From the NCBI GenBank assembly GCA_015680685.1, contig MNCI01005332.1, positions 1 through 64,000 on the forward strand: a DNA stretch of 64,000 nucleotides, given 5' to 3'. Below the pieces are notes generated by a model. It was given only the letters and a program-made list of their open reading frames with translations. It was not told where the DNA came from and ran no database searches. Numbering within the stretch: the stretch's first letter is position 1; the number at the start of each line of letters is the position of its first letter. Below are positions 44,950 through 57,500 of this stretch, piece after piece. Source of the stretch: Gnetum montanum. Taxonomy: Eukaryota > Streptophyta > Gnetopsida > Gnetales > Gnetaceae. The position numbers and the translations under genes are program-made.

Positions 44950-46480
44950 AGAGGACACCATAGGCATCATCAAAATCATGATGATGATGAACCTTTTCTT
45001 ACAACTCAAAGCATGTTGAACATTGGAGTGGTGGTCAAAATTTTAACCAGACATGTGAAAGATAGTAGAATCAAGAGGTTGAATATGAACAATATCCTTA
45101 GATTTGATGGGGGATATAACTAAGATCTAGTAAACCATCTTCAAGCCTTTCACGATGCATGTGCCTTGCAGAACATAGAAAATGATTGGTAGAAACATAA
45201 GTTGTTTCCTAGGATACTTATAAAAGAAGTAGAAAGTTTGTATTGCTCCTTGGAGCCAGAATAAATTTGCAGATGGAGTACGATACTTGAGCTATTCAAT
45301 GAAAAATATCAGACATAGTTTAGAGTGTTTAATTTGGAAAAGCAAATACAAGGCTAGCGACAAGGAACACATGAACCCTTAGATGTAGCCATGGGAAAGT
45401 ATTATTTCCTTTTACATAGATGTCTTGACCATGGTTATTTTCAATAGGAGTAGCTTCACCATATAATAGATGGGCTCTAATTAGAAATGAGGAGAACTCT
45501 TGGGATCTATTCCTAAGGAAGATTATTAGAACTAAGAGCCCATTGGATTCAAAGGATGATTGAGTAGGTTGCAAAAGAAGAAGGTGAGTTGTGAAAATGG
45601 AAAAGTGCTAAGAAGTATAGCTAGAACCCTTCCATCAGAAAAACAGAGGTTCGATTCTATGAAAGTAAAAGGGAAGCATCACTTGATGAAGCAGTGTAGC
45701 AAAACACCTTGCCAATTCAAAAATTTGTGTCCAAAATTTCAACTAAGGTTGATAAAATGTGGAAATATTTAGATGAAAAATTTTAAACAGCTATGAAAAT
45801 TGCAAAAGAATCTAAATAGCAAGGTAGTGATCATGACCCATAGGAGAAGGAACAAAGGTGAATGTGCCAATCAAAGGGGCAAGGGAAAAGTTACTACAAT
45901 AGAAGAGGTTGTAGAGTCAAAATCCAATGATGATGGTGGATGTGATATTTGCCAATATAAACATCCCAAGGGATATTATCTTGTTCTGTCATACTTATAG
46001 GAATCTAAGATGTATGCTCTAAACCCTAGACTAACATGAAGGTAAGCACCTAGAAGGTTTCCTTATCCTCAAGGCAACCCAAGATAATCCCACCAGTAAC
46101 AACAAGCTTATCGTCTAAGTGGAGCTCCACCACAATTGCACAAGCATTATCATTAGTGGCAACACCCATAGTCATGGGGGATGCCACCACTAAGGTAGTA
46201 GTATCCATATGGGTACTATGTTCTGCAACCTAAGTCACACTTCTTTTCAACATTACTACTACCCTCTAGAGTACTACAAAACTCATTTTTCATCTGCTAA
46301 TGGGAAATCCCCATATCCTTATCACCCTTGTCATCTTTCAACACATGCTCCTCCATCCTCAACCTAATTACCATCCTCTCCATCCATGCAAGGTGAAATT
46401 CCTACATAGTTGTAGCAATGTAATGCCACTAGGTCTATTTACTTAGAATATGTTTTTTAGCTGAGTGGTTCGAAACCTAG
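44950..46480 (+). pseudogene. gag of Athila-type element 3
   Basis: Begins inside gag with DTIGIIKIMMMMN-like text. It continues through QTMLNIGVVVKILTRHVKD, IQGWRQGTHEPLDVAMGKYY (capsid-like region), the basic ANQRGKGKVTTIEEVVES stretch and CDICQYKHPKGYY (knuckle-like, compare CEICQYDHPKGCC in element 2), then a Pro/Gln-rich tail. It is shifted in frame several times. Confidence 0.65.
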
Positions 46481-46538
46481 ATTTCATAAAAGACCATTCT
46501 TTTAAATCAATAGCCCTACAAAGCCCTCATCAACTTAT

Positions 46539-47150
46539 GTGGCTAGTTGTCCTGTGTCTCCCTCATCCTCTACATCTATTCGTTTCAAGAGCCCTTCAAA
46601 CCAAACACCTCCCAAGATCTACATAGTCATGTTAACCTACACTATACTTGATTGGATCAAGGTTAGTAACATTCCCAAGAAAAGAGTTGATTCTAGAAAT
46701 CCTCTCATCTACTTGCAGATTGCTAGAAATGAGCTATACAAGGATCTTCTTGATTCAGGTTCTGGTGTTAATCTAACTTTCCATAAAATGTATAATGCAT
46801 GAAACTTGCCTCCTCTCAAGAAAAGTAATATCCATTTAGAATTGGCAGATCAATCCATCACTATTCCCTTGGGATTTGTCGAGGACATTGTGACCACTGT
46901 CTATGGGTGGTTATATCCTATTGATTTCCTGATGATCAAAGTTAACAATTACTAGGGGGACTTCCCAATCATTATGTGAAGGGCATGGTTAAGCATTTTT
47001 TATGTACAAATGGACATCAAAGATCTTTCCTTGGAGATTTCTACAAAAATTGCATTTGGAAAGTTTAAGTATAAGAGAGTTCCATGTATCATATATAGAA
47101 ATATCAAGTGCAATTATCTGTAGAAGCTCTAGTTTATCAAAAACACATCA
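46539..47150 (+). pseudogene. aspartic protease of Athila-type element 3
   Basis: LDWIKVSNIPKK and PLIYLQIARNELYKDLLDSGSGVNLTF give the active site with an intact DSG (46740-46775). Beyond a stop follow LKKSNIHLELADQSITIPLG, VEDIVTTVYGW and the DFPIIM block. It is the best preserved protease of the three Athila elements. The reading ends about 60 bases before the element D LTR. Confidence 0.8.
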
Positions 47151-47206
47151 ATAAAAGCATGTAGACAATGTAGATGAATCTGAAATCCAAAAGTTCTTGT
47201 ACATAG

Positions 47207-49165
47207 TGTAACGACAGAAAACGTCAATCGCTGGAAAATACCAAACGAAAATCCGTGTACACAGTCTTAACCACGGATCCGTGTGAGGGCCATGCTAGAG
47301 AAAACGAATCCGCGGTGCCCTGAACGGTCTTGTCGATCAAACAGGGAATTACTCAATCAGTAAATTGATGAATATTATAGATATTCCATGAAACAATTTG
47401 ATTCGATGAATTGTAAAAGGAGTAGAAAATGATGTAAACAGATTGAAATAACGAAAATGTCCACGCGACAAGGAGGATCAGATTTAAGAAAAATGCGCAA
47501 TTCCAAGATCTATATTTTGACCCGAAGACTGAGTATATTGTATACAAAGTTCCGATGGCAAACTCTACCTATCTTGTGCGAAGCATACACAAAATAACAA
47601 GAAAACTGTTCAAAAAGGAGTACAGAATGAAGCTCGGTCTACCTCGTAAGCCAAAGATGGAATGCAAGGAAGGTCAAGTCTGAATGTCTATCGATTAACT
47701 GTTTTTGATCAATAGATCTTGCCAACCACACTAGATGATCTCTCGATCTCTGATCTGCTCTCTTTGCCTTCGGTAGTCTCTGCTCAAAACTGCCAATGAT
47801 TGCCAATGGAGAGAACTGTATTTTCGCCAAAGGACTGATCGCTCCTCCTGCCAATGCTCAAAAAGTGTCTTCTGTCTCTACTCAAAAGGTGATAACTGCT
47901 AAAAAAGTCGAAGATGCACCCCGTTTGTTTTTTTGCCAACTGGAGTATTTATAAGTTCAACAACATGTGGAGAAAGCACGGCCTTGATAACACGTGTCTC
48001 GAACCTTCAAAATACCATTGACTTGGCCAACTTTATGTTAAAAATGGCTATGTTGCATCATGTTTTTTTTGGAAAAAAGTGGCTAAGTACGCTGTCAACC
48101 ACTTCCGTTGAAGTCGCTTCGTATTTACGCACACTACACACAATACACTCATCAGCGTATCGTGCGTGTGGATGGCAGGCACGTATTGGGTACTGTTTTA
48201 GCCGACTTTACGTTGTATTACACTTGTTTACGCTATGTCGCGTAGAAGAGCGTAATAGAGCATGGGAGTAATTGATTCAAGCTATTTTATGCTCACTTAC
48301 ACCGCAAAGCATGATAGAGCGTAAAAATGGTCAACTTTACAATAAATTACGCTTGTCTACGCTACGTAGCGTAATAAGCATAAAGCAACCAATCTGCAGA
48401 AAAAGGAGGAAATCAATCTGCTGTGCTTCCTTGGACTCTAATTTTGCCTTTCTTGAAGCTCGTTATGCTGCACTGCGTAACGGAGCATAAACTTGGGCCT
48501 GAATAAAAGACTTGGTGGAATATGCGAAAAGTCTTTCTGATATCAGGTTATGTTAAACAGAGTTACGCTGAGCGTCACTACGCTATGTTGCGTAATGTAG
48601 CGTAAAGACAGAAAACAAAGTAAGGTCCAAATTTGCAGGAAACTTGGAGACTCGATGCTGCGCGCCTCTTTGCCTTGTTCTGTCTTTTGGATTTTTGTCG
48701 CAAACTTTCGCCTGAATTGTGAATCTTTGCCTGAGGCCGATTCGCAATTTCTACGGTGTTTCAATGGCCCCTCTTTATTGACGTTTAAAGGGCTTGCCTG
48801 AAAGACGTCGACAAAGAATACGAAACACCGAATGGGTAAAAGTACCAATAACGTTCATCAATGGTTACTCAAGTGTCGCCCTGTCAAAGCAAAAGTGCAG
48901 AAATGAGGGAGATAGGAGACAAAATGGTATGGGAGGAATTCTGACAGAAGCAGGAGGAAAGAGGTTCGGGGAAGACTCAAATGAGGTTCGGGGAAGACTC
49001 AAATATGTAAGTATAGTTTTTTCATGCATAAGCAATTAGGTTTTCTCCTACGATTGCATTTGCATGGAGTCATGCCGTCATATTGTAAATGAAGGGGCTT
49101 GCATAGATGAATTGCGTTACATTTGCACGGCTTGGATGACTTGTGTTTCATCCATTTTGCCGACC
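47207..49165 (-). repeat. 3' LTR of element D (inner edge approximate)
   Basis: The outer end TGTAACGAC (47207) aligns base for base with the start of the other LTR at 63041 (TATAACGAC). Identity with that copy continues to the window end, except that the other copy lacks about 267 bases around the N at 63614. On the minus strand the inner edge is preceded by a purine run (A-rich then GTGGGG, 49190-49166). The LTR is dense in TTACGC/GCGTAA words. Confidence 0.8.
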
Positions 49166-49986
49166 CCACTTTTTTTTTTGTTTTTTTGGCCTCCACTAGG
49201 AGAGTTGTGTCACGCCGGTTTATGGACTTGATTGCAATGCAGATGCGGAAAGCGTATGCTATGTATTCACATTTTGCATAAGGGGAAACAGATGGGATAG
49301 TTAAGGAAGGTAATAAGGGTGAGAGGTAGGATTATGAGGAAAACAGGGATGCACTCCTGAGTGGACAGGCTAACTTAAGTGGCCATCTCAAAACGCTGTC
49401 TGTACTTCACCGCTCAGATGAACGTACCTTTGAATGACATCTTTGTAGCAAGTAACCTGCAACTAAAGAAGAAAATAGAGGACACCATTGCTTGGTCGAA
49501 TCACCGAAGAGGTTGTTGAAACAAGTATCATTTGAGGCGAGATAGAGTGAGCGAACCATGGACGAAGAACCATAGCTAGAGGCCAGGATCTTCAATGTTG
49601 ATGCTCGGCCTAGCATATCACCGCCAAAGAACATCAGACTCTGTGCACTTGACTGGTTATGCAAAGGACCAGCTAGGTGACTCTGTGAAGCCAGAGCCTA
49701 ATAGTGATGATGAGCAGAGATCCCCAAGGTCGTTGTTGATGAGAACCTTTTTGGGACTCCGGTCGGCGAAACTAAACTCTCAGAGGTGTCACCGCTACAG
49801 TGGGTGTAGTGACGGCATCTCCGAGGGGTTAATAGTATGCCTTTCAGCACATCCGAGGAATCAGCAGAATGCCTATGAGGTAGCGATGCTGGGACTGTCC
49901 CAACATCCCACCCCATTTGTTTTGCAGCCGCACAAAGACGATGATGCTCACTTGATTTGCATGGTAGCGATCTGTAGATCCTATTT
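49166..49986 (-). other. element D region between polypurine tract and minisatellite, no gene seen
   Basis: Starts with a candidate polypurine tract (complement of ccccacttttttttttg). Open frames exist on both strands (49595-49990 plus, 50189-49698 minus) but show no family motif and probably arise by chance. Confidence 0.5.
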
Positions 49987-50461
49987 TTAAGTCTTAGTAG
50001 ACTGTCGTTGCTAGTTTTAAGTCCCAGCAGACCATGGTCCCAGTTTAAAGTCTGGGCGGACTGAAAAATGCTAGTTTTACGTCGTAGCGGACGGTGGGAG
50101 AGTTGATTTATGGTCTCAGCAGACCATGTTGTGGATGTCAGTTTCATGTCGTGACCCAGGGACAAATCTGCATTGGTTTCACTTCTCAACAGACGAATAC
50201 TTACCTGTGTCAGTTTTATGTCATGGCAGACAGTCGGTGCCAGTTTAGCGTCGTGGCGTACGCATGCAGGAAATGCCAGTTTTACGTCATAGCGGACCTG
50301 TACAACATTGCCAGTTTTACGTCATAGCAGACAGTTGCAACTTGCTAGTTTTATGTCATGGCAGACGATTGTTGCCAGTTTAGCGTCGTGGCGAACATGT
50401 CAGTTTTACGTCATAGCGGACGATTGTTGCCAATTTAGCATCATAGCGGACGACAGTTGCC
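49987..50461. repeat. minisatellite downstream of integrase in element D
   Basis: About a dozen degenerate copies of ccagttttacgtcatagcgg plus a variable 8-20 base spacer. Units are clearest between 50200 and 50461. It lies in the 3' non-coding part of the pol transcript. Confidence 0.85.
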
Positions 50462-50504
50462 ATACCTGATGTTAACACTGAATATGCAGCTAGATGTAGT
50501 ATCG

Positions 50505-51775
50505 CTTCAAATATATATGATTCACAGGATTCGGTAACTTGTTGCCATTGATGTTTGCTAGCTTGAATGCACCGTTACCATACACATCAGCTACCAAGAA
50601 AGGGCCCTCCCAGTTTGCAGAGAATTTGGCTACTGGTTCGCAAACGGCCTTGAGAACCAAATCTCCCTTCTTGATCGGATGTTGTTGAAGATTATGGCAG
50701 TGCTTCTGCCTCTGCTTATCTTGATACTTTTCGATTTACTCAAGCGTCTGTATCTGCTTCTCTTCTACTGAATCCAAATCCATGATCCGAGACTCAGTAT
50801 GTTGAGCCTCATTTATAATCGTGGAGAGGACCATCCACAGAGAATGAACTTGTAATTCGAGGGGCAGCACCGCCTCAGATCCATAGACTAGGCTATAGGG
50901 TTTACTATCTGTAGTCGTCCTACATGTAGTGAGATACACCCATAGCACATAGAGGATCTTTTCATGCCATCGTCTCTTATTATTGTCGAGCATTTTCCTG
51001 AGCAGGTTGATAATGACTTTGTTCGTTACTTCAGCTTGACCATTCGCTTGTGGGTAATAGGGTGAGGAAAAAGATTGTTTGATGCCAAGACTATCATAGA
51101 AAGATTTGGTTTTCGTACTGCTAAATTGTGGCCCGTTGTCGGTCACGATAGTCATCGGGAGACCAAATCTGGTTACAATGTTATCTAGAATGAAATGAAA
51201 GATCTGTTGAGACATGATCTTCCGCAAAGGAATGGCTTCTACCCACTTTGTGAAATACTCAGTAGCGGTGATTATGAAGCTATGACCTGCGGAAGATTTT
51301 GGTGTGATAGGCCCTATAATGTCTAATCCCCATCGTTGAAAGGGCCATGTGATCTGAGTCGTGTGTAGTTATGTAGGCGACACATGTATAAGGTTTGCGT
51401 AACGCTAACACGTGTCGCACATTTTAACCTTTGTAAGACAATCTTTTTCCATGTACAGCCAATAATATCCTAAGTGATGGATTTTAGAAGCCATAGCTCG
51501 TGGTGCTACGTGTCCTCCGCATAATCTCTCGTGAACCTCGCCAACTATACGTTGTTCTTGGTGTTTGTTAACGCAAGTAAGCAGTACTCCATCAAAAGAG
51601 CATCTACAAAGAGTACTATCTCCTATGATGACGTATTGCCTAGCTTGCTTGCGGATTGCATCTTTTTGAGCATGTGTTAACTCGTGCGGTGGCTTGCCTT
51701 GCAGGAGGTAGGTTTTAATATTGTCATACCACTCTGGCGTCCTATCCTCGAGCAGTGAAGATATTTGCATCGCCT
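50505..51775 (-). pseudogene. integrase of element D, nearly intact
   Basis: Zinc-binding HHCC domain: VHERLCGGH, then CDTC at about 51410. The core has WGLDIIGPITPKS (first Asp), KWVEAIPL, TIVTDNGPQF (second Asp) and YYPQANGQAEVTNKVI (catalytic Glu), so all three catalytic residues are kept. The C-terminal domain has SLVYGSEAVLPLE, WEGPFLVADVYGNGAF and ends near 50505. There is no chromodomain. Right after CDTC an in-frame TAG stands where the family has Gln (CxxCQ), and a TAA follows shortly; beyond them the frame is open to the end. It would insert the cDNA; as read it needs two stops to be passed. Confidence 0.85.
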
Positions 51776-51779
51776 GAAT

Positions 51780-52800
51780 GATAGGACCTGTACAATCTAT
51801 TATTAAGGCGGGACAAGTGTCGAGCAGTGGTAACGGTACATTTAAAGCTAATGTAGCTAGTGCATCAGCCAGTGTGTTATCATTTTATGGCACGTGTTGG
51901 GCATCGATGGTTGTGAACCACTTCAGAAGATCTTTAGCCATATCGCAGTAGGGTTGTAAATGTGCAGCCTTGCCGGCGTAGACTCCTGTGATTTGATTTA
52001 TAACAAGTATCGAATTGCCCCTAATTGCCAGGTGTCGAACATCAAGCTCTTTGGTTGTTAATAATCCCTTGAGGAGCCCCTCGTACTCTGCCATGTTGTT
52101 CGTACAGGGAAAGGTCAAGCGGTAAGCGTGAAGATGCACATCCTCGGGTGATAGCGTAATGACTGTGGCGGCACTGCCGCATCTAACAGTTGAAGCTACA
52201 TCAAAATATAACATTGCTTCGGGGGCTATTAAAATAGGGCTTAAACTATGTACATGCTCATCTGGAAATTCAGGCTCTATGGTTGCTTGACTGTCAATAG
52301 GCGATGTTATTAACTGGTCAGCTATAGCTTGGCCTTTCGTAGAAGATTGACCAATGTAATGCAGATCGAATTCTGCCATGATAGCTTTCCAACGAGCTAT
52401 TTTGCTACTTTCGTATAGATTATGCGTAATGGCCCTAAGGATGTTATTTTTGTAGATAATGTTGACCTGGCTACGAAAGAGATAGTGTCTGCACTTTTTG
52501 AGCGTAAACACTAATGCTAGGCAATTACACTCTACTTCATTGTACCTCGTTTCATATGCACATAGAGCATGACTCAAGTAATATATGGGCACTTCTGACC
52601 CATCATTTCTCTTTTGACAGAGTAATGCAGCTAAGGCTACGTTTGATATTGCGAGGTAAATGTAAAATGGTTGATCCCTTTGCGGTGGGAAAACTGTTGG
52701 CAAGCGTTGAAGCTCTTGTTTCAAGCTGTCAAATGCACGCTGAAAATCGTCTATCCATTCGAAATTAACCCCCTTTTTAAGCAAATGTTGTATAGGGTGT
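51780..52800 (-). pseudogene. RNase H plus additional archaeal-type RNase H of element D
   Basis: First part (residues 1-180 of the open frame from 52784): NFEWIDDFQRAFDSLK, YIYLAISNVALAALL (catalytic Asp absent, as often in Tat elements), PIYYLSHAL, KGQAIADQL. Second part: MLYFDVAS (first Asp), NNMAEYEGLLKGL (Glu), RGNSILVINQ, where the family has GDS so the catalytic Asp is Asn, and after a TAA (51884-51882) NDNTLADALA with the last Asp. The second domain is the hallmark of Tat elements. The Asp to Asn change suggests reduced activity even without the stops. Confidence 0.85.
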
Positions 52801-52802
52801 AA

Positions 52803-53957
52803 TTAATCGGTTAATCTCGAGATGAACCGCCTGATAAACTGTAACCTCCCTTGCAATCCATGTAATTGCTTGAGATTTGTAGGGGGTATCAATTCAACAA
52901 TGGCTTTGACTTTGTCAAGATCTACTCGTATACCAGTTTTCGATACCACAAACCCCAGCATGCGCCCGGTTTTGACTCCGAACATGCACTTCTTTGGGTT
53001 GAGCCAGAGGTCGTATTTAGAACATCTTTTAAGGACTAATTCCAGATCTTCCGAATGATCCTCTGACTTTATAGACTTAACAGCTATATCGTCAACATAA
53101 TCATTTAGTCTCCCTAGGAGGTAATTGCTAGAGATATATGTCATAGCTCGTTGATACGTAGCTCTAGCATTTTTTAAGCCAAAAAGCATCATGGTATAAC
53201 AAAAGGTCCCCCAGGGTGTCATGAACATTGTTGTCAGCTGGTGTTTTGGGTTGATGCATATTTGATTGTAGCCTAAGAAGCCATCCATGAAGGATAAAAG
53301 CGCATGCCCAGCGGTTGTATCCATTAATTGGTCGATACTCGGTAATGGGAAATTATCCTTGATTATAGCTTTGTTCAAGTTTTGGAAGTTTATGCAGATG
53401 TGTATCACTCCGGTCTTTTTAGGAACAACTACAATGTTAGATACACAGTCTGAGTAATCAATCGCGCGAATTAGACCAGCCTGGTACAGTTTATTGATCT
53501 CATCACGTACTGCTAGCATAACTTCTGGCTTAATTTTTCATGGTTTCTATCTAACTGCTTTGATATGGGGATCTAGGATTATGTTGTGTTGTATTAACCT
53601 TGGGTCTAGTCCTAGCATATCTTCGTACGACCATGCAAACACTATGATGTTGTTTTGGAGGACCTGTTTTATGTTGTCATGTGTCTTTTGGTCTAGTAAA
53701 GAACTAACCTTAAGAGTTTTAGTCTCACCTCTATGCGTAACCACAGAGACCTCGTAAAGGGGGTCTTCAGTTACATCTCCAGCTTCCAGGTCTAGCGTAC
53801 GTGTCGATTGTTCTAGCCAGTCTAGAGATGTTTCCGACATGGCTATGGTTGCATCATCGAGGGCAAGGTTAGTTTCTACTAATGTGGGATCAAGTTGTCT
53901 AATAATTTCCCTATGTGGGCCTGTTAAAACTAGGAGCGTAGATAAAGTTTCATCCAT
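52803..53957 (-). pseudogene. reverse transcriptase of element D, nearly intact
   Basis: Open from ATG 53957 with NIIVFAWSYEDMLGLDPRLIQ (linker) to a frame break near 53540. The long frame 53519-52803 follows: SNIVVVPKKTGVIHICINF, NFPLPSIDQLMD, LLSFMDGFLGYNQI (first Asp), TPWGTFCYTMMLFGLKNA, DYVDDIAVKS (YVDD box complete), NPKKCMFGV, GFVVSKTGI and RRFISRLTD, then TAA before RNase H. All catalytic Asp are kept. Directly upstream of the ATG is a good splice acceptor (TTTTGCAG at about 53979-53972), so pol may have been reached by splicing across the long interval from gag-pro. Confidence 0.85.
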
Positions 53958-54455
53958 TTGTCAGTTTTCCTGCAAAATTGTCAAATACGAAAGTAATTAG
54001 AAGAGTGCTAAGTTGGATACGATAAGTATTTAACGAATAATGCTTGGTTTAGTTTAAAAAGGAAAAGGATGTGATGTGACGTTGCTGAGCGTAAGAAGCT
54101 AACTGAATTTTGAATTTCGTGAACAGTCTGTAATTAATGTGACCTGATTATGAGGAGATAAGATGCAGTAGTTTAAGGTCGTTTCAGATCGTAATGCATG
54201 CGATATCTGTCGCAATTAACGCCTTGATTTTCGGGCTCCAGCTCATACTGACATGAGCATTTGGGCAAGTCTCGCTCAAATCGGGCATCAAGTCAGTTAG
54301 TTTTGCATATAAGTAGGTAGTTCTCATCGAAAACAGGCTATTGGCTATCGCAAATTTGAATTCTCGGCTGTCACAGAGAGAAGGAGAAAGAGCAAGAAAT
54401 TGCAGCGTGTTATTTGTGAAAGCGTGAAGGTGTGAAGGTGTGAAGGACTGCAACA
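53958..54455. promoter_or_regulatory. divergent spacer between pol start and antisense gene start
   Basis: About 500 bases separate two starts pointing away from each other: pol (ATG 53957, minus) and the antisense gene (ATG 54456, plus). It probably carries the promoter and 5' UTR of the antisense gene. Visible items: tatcgcaaatttg..ggctgtcacagagag near 54350, gtgaaggt repeats at 54424-54446, and a kozak-like CAACAATGGC at the start. No clear TATA box close to the start was identified. Confidence 0.4.
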
Positions 54456-54574
54456 ATGGCGCCGAAATTAAGAGGGAAGAATGCCAAATTGGCAAAGATC
54501 GACGAAGTACAAGGGAGCCTGCAGCATGCTTCGTAGGCTTTGGTTGAAGTGAGAGATGTCACTCCCCTGATTCG
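54456..54574 (+). CDS. antisense gene exon 1
   Basis: ATG in CAACAATGGC context. Basic N-terminus, then EVQGSLQHAS, an in-frame TAG (54534-54536), and ALVEVRDVTPLI to donor GTAGGC. Ends in phase 2 and joins exon 2 in frame. Confidence 0.65.
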
Positions 54575-57500
54575 GTAGGCCATCCCTTGCTTATTTGTGT
54601 TGTTTTTTGTGATATGCTTTTTTTTGTGTTTATTCTTTTTGTGCACCATCTACGGAAATTAGAGTTTTAAGCTATGGACCTCATGTTAAAACGAGGGTTT
54701 ATACAATAGCATTGCGTCTATCGCCATTGTCTGAGAGAAACCTTGTACTATTACAAGGGTTTAGGCGATTTCGGTTGTATAGCTAGAGCGTAATTTTGTA
54801 AATTTTCTTATAATTTAAGCATGCGTTCGGAATCTAGGCGGTAACGTGTTTATGTTTTTGTATAGTATCATGTTGAAACCCATCCTAATTGTCTTGGACA
54901 TAGTCAGGGTTTTATGTTGTATAAACCCTATTGTACCCAATGTTCCTCCCCCTCAGACTCGATTGTAGGGGAAGGCTATATGGTTCTGAAAGGATGTGCT
55001 GGAGTTTTTGCAATTCTTACTGCGTAACTATAGTATTATTGTATGGTCGCACTTGTTGGGGGATGTGGCTGGTGCTATTTTGGAACATCTGTTAGTGGGT
55101 TCTATGCAGGGCATCCTGCCTTTCTTGACAGACAGGGCTATCGATACTAGTCGTCCCCAAGACTGCGAACTTAGTGCCAGAGGGTTGAGGTGTTTGAGTT
55201 GGATTTAGGAGATGGCCAGATTTAGCTGTTACCATGCATACAATACTTTGTTCATTGCTCATCATGTCTCAACTTATTTTCAGAACCCTCCAGGTACAGT
55301 GTATTATTCGGGCAGGTAAGTTGTTTTATTGGTGGTATTGTTGATATGTTTCTAATGTCTAAATTTGCGAAGCGTGGGATAATAATGTGTCATATGATAT
55401 AGGTTTTTCATCAACGAAAATGGGTTAGTAGGCAATAATGACACATTGACCTGGACTGAAACAGGGATAAAGGAGTTTACATTCACTAGCAACGTACGTG
55501 CCGGTGTAATGGGATAGATGGCCTTCAACATTCATGAGTATCCCACCCGTTATGTTGATTCTTTCAAAAATTGTCAGAATCTCAAGTGGGTACATGAAGA
55601 ATGGACTTTGAACCCATCCCTTACCCTCGCGGAGGTGCAGAGGAAACTTCCTCCATTTCCTTTGCCATTTGGACCTGGTAAAGTTTCGTTGCTGTTATTA
55701 GTTACGGGATATTATATTGTTTTTATTTTGTTTTGGAATGTTGCGTAACAGTGTTTTCGCTATGCTGACATGTGCCTTGTGTTATCAGTCAGGGAATCCT
55801 GGGAGATACCATCACGATTTCTGGCCATGAGGCGAATACCCTCCTCTTTCATTATGGTGACATAAAGGAGCCACAACACTGGCTCGGCCACGCGGCGGCC
55901 CCAGTTGCATTGGTCACCAAGCTGCGGGAAGCGAGGCTAATGCATTTATTTCTGGCCATAACCCCTGATGTCCCCGCCAGCGAAATGTTAACCCTGGTCA
56001 ACTCCTTCAGTGAGAGGGCTGAACGTTTTTGCACATGCATGCATCACATGCGTGTAAACTTTGATATCGACGCTCAGCTGTTTGCTGACCTCTTCGGCAT
56101 CCCTTCTGACGGTCTTCCCATAGAGGAAAAATCGAGAAGGAGCATCAAATGTCAGGAAGACTTGGAGGAGTGGCTAGGGATGAAGAAAGAAACCAAAGGG
56201 ATCCCTTATGAGAAGATCGAACTGGAGATCGTCAAGACTATTTATCCCCTTTTCTGGGCCCGGGCGTTCCCTAAAACACTCTCGCAGGGGAAGTTCTTTA
56301 CTATAGAACAAGCTCGTATCATGCGGGAGGTGATGGAGGAAGGGACCCAGTTCGACTGGGCAAGCTACTTCGCTGAGGGGTTACGCACTGAAATGATCAG
56401 GCTTCATCAAAAGCTTGAGTCTTGTTTCAGTGTGCATTTTGCCTTCTTCATAGCTTGCCTACGGTGTTTTGCTGAATTTTTGGTTGTCCAGAGGAATGGG
56501 GTCTGGGTGCAGCAAGACCGAGACCAACTATCCAAACCTTGAATTTTCCATATTTTTGGCACTACCCGAGCACAAGATCCTCCGGAGGGAATTGGGGAGT
56601 CTCTGTCTATAATGACAAGGGATTTGGTGGCACCTCGAGTGCGAGGCCCTGACAGTGTAGGTGGGGTGGTTCCCACTTACACCGGTGATGCTTCACAAGG
56701 GAAATGCCTGGAGGCAGAGATTGTAGACACCTCGGTTCAGCGTAAAAGGCCTCACCTAACTAAGGCCCCTATGGAACCAACAAGTGGCATGGGTAGAATG
56801 GTGCAAGTCAGGGTTCAGCAGAGTAAACCTCAGCCTGGTAAGCGTAAGGACCTAGTGAAAGTTATGGAAATTATTATATTATGCAACTTTATGGCAATTA
56901 TGTGTTATGTGGCATGAACAGAGAGACCTATGGAGCGGTTGACCCCTGAAATAGGGGCAGTGATATTACGGTGTGGGGAAGGGGCCTCAGTTCTGGAAGA
57001 GGAGACCCCGGCTGTTAGAATATGTGACACACAAACCCTTGTGCGTGAGGAGAGGGAGGAGGCAGAAAACATTGACGTACTCCCCACTGTAACAGGCAGA
57101 GGTAATCAGTGTATTGGAAATTTTACGAAATTCTGTTAATAAGTAGAAATTTTAACTTAATTATACTACAGATGAACAAGATGCATCCATGTCTGCCATT
57201 GTAAGCAAAGCGTGGGGGGAATTTCCTGATAAGTTTGCCTTCATGGAAGGCGTTGTAAGCGATATGATCAAGTGCCTCGAGCGCGTGGACCCTGGCGCTA
57301 GTATGTTACTGTTATTGTACGCTTATTTTATTATAAGGTTATAATGTTTATTTAGGTTTGATTTGATATTGTTTGTTATCAGGAGCTCGCCTTCGATGGG
57401 ACCCTACGGAACCCATTGACTTGGACACAGTGGAGCCTTCATCAGACAGGGCGGTTGTGCCACGCAACATTTATGAGGAGATGCGTAAATGTGCATTACG

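Larger units (their letters stand above)
44256..47206 (+). mobile_element. Athila-type retrotransposon 3, 5' half, cut by element D
   Basis: Plus-strand order: LTR (44256-44907, 3' part deleted), gag (44950-46480) and protease (46539-47150). No PBS is present; the LTR joins directly to text that lies well inside gag in element 2, so a deletion removed the LTR end, PBS and gag start. The element stops at 47206 where the element D LTR begins. Its RT, integrase and 3' LTR should lie beyond element D, outside the window. Confidence 0.8.

Noticed and set aside
49595-50189. Overlapping open frames in the tail of element D
   Set aside because: They overlap on both strands, run into a minisatellite and show no conserved motif.
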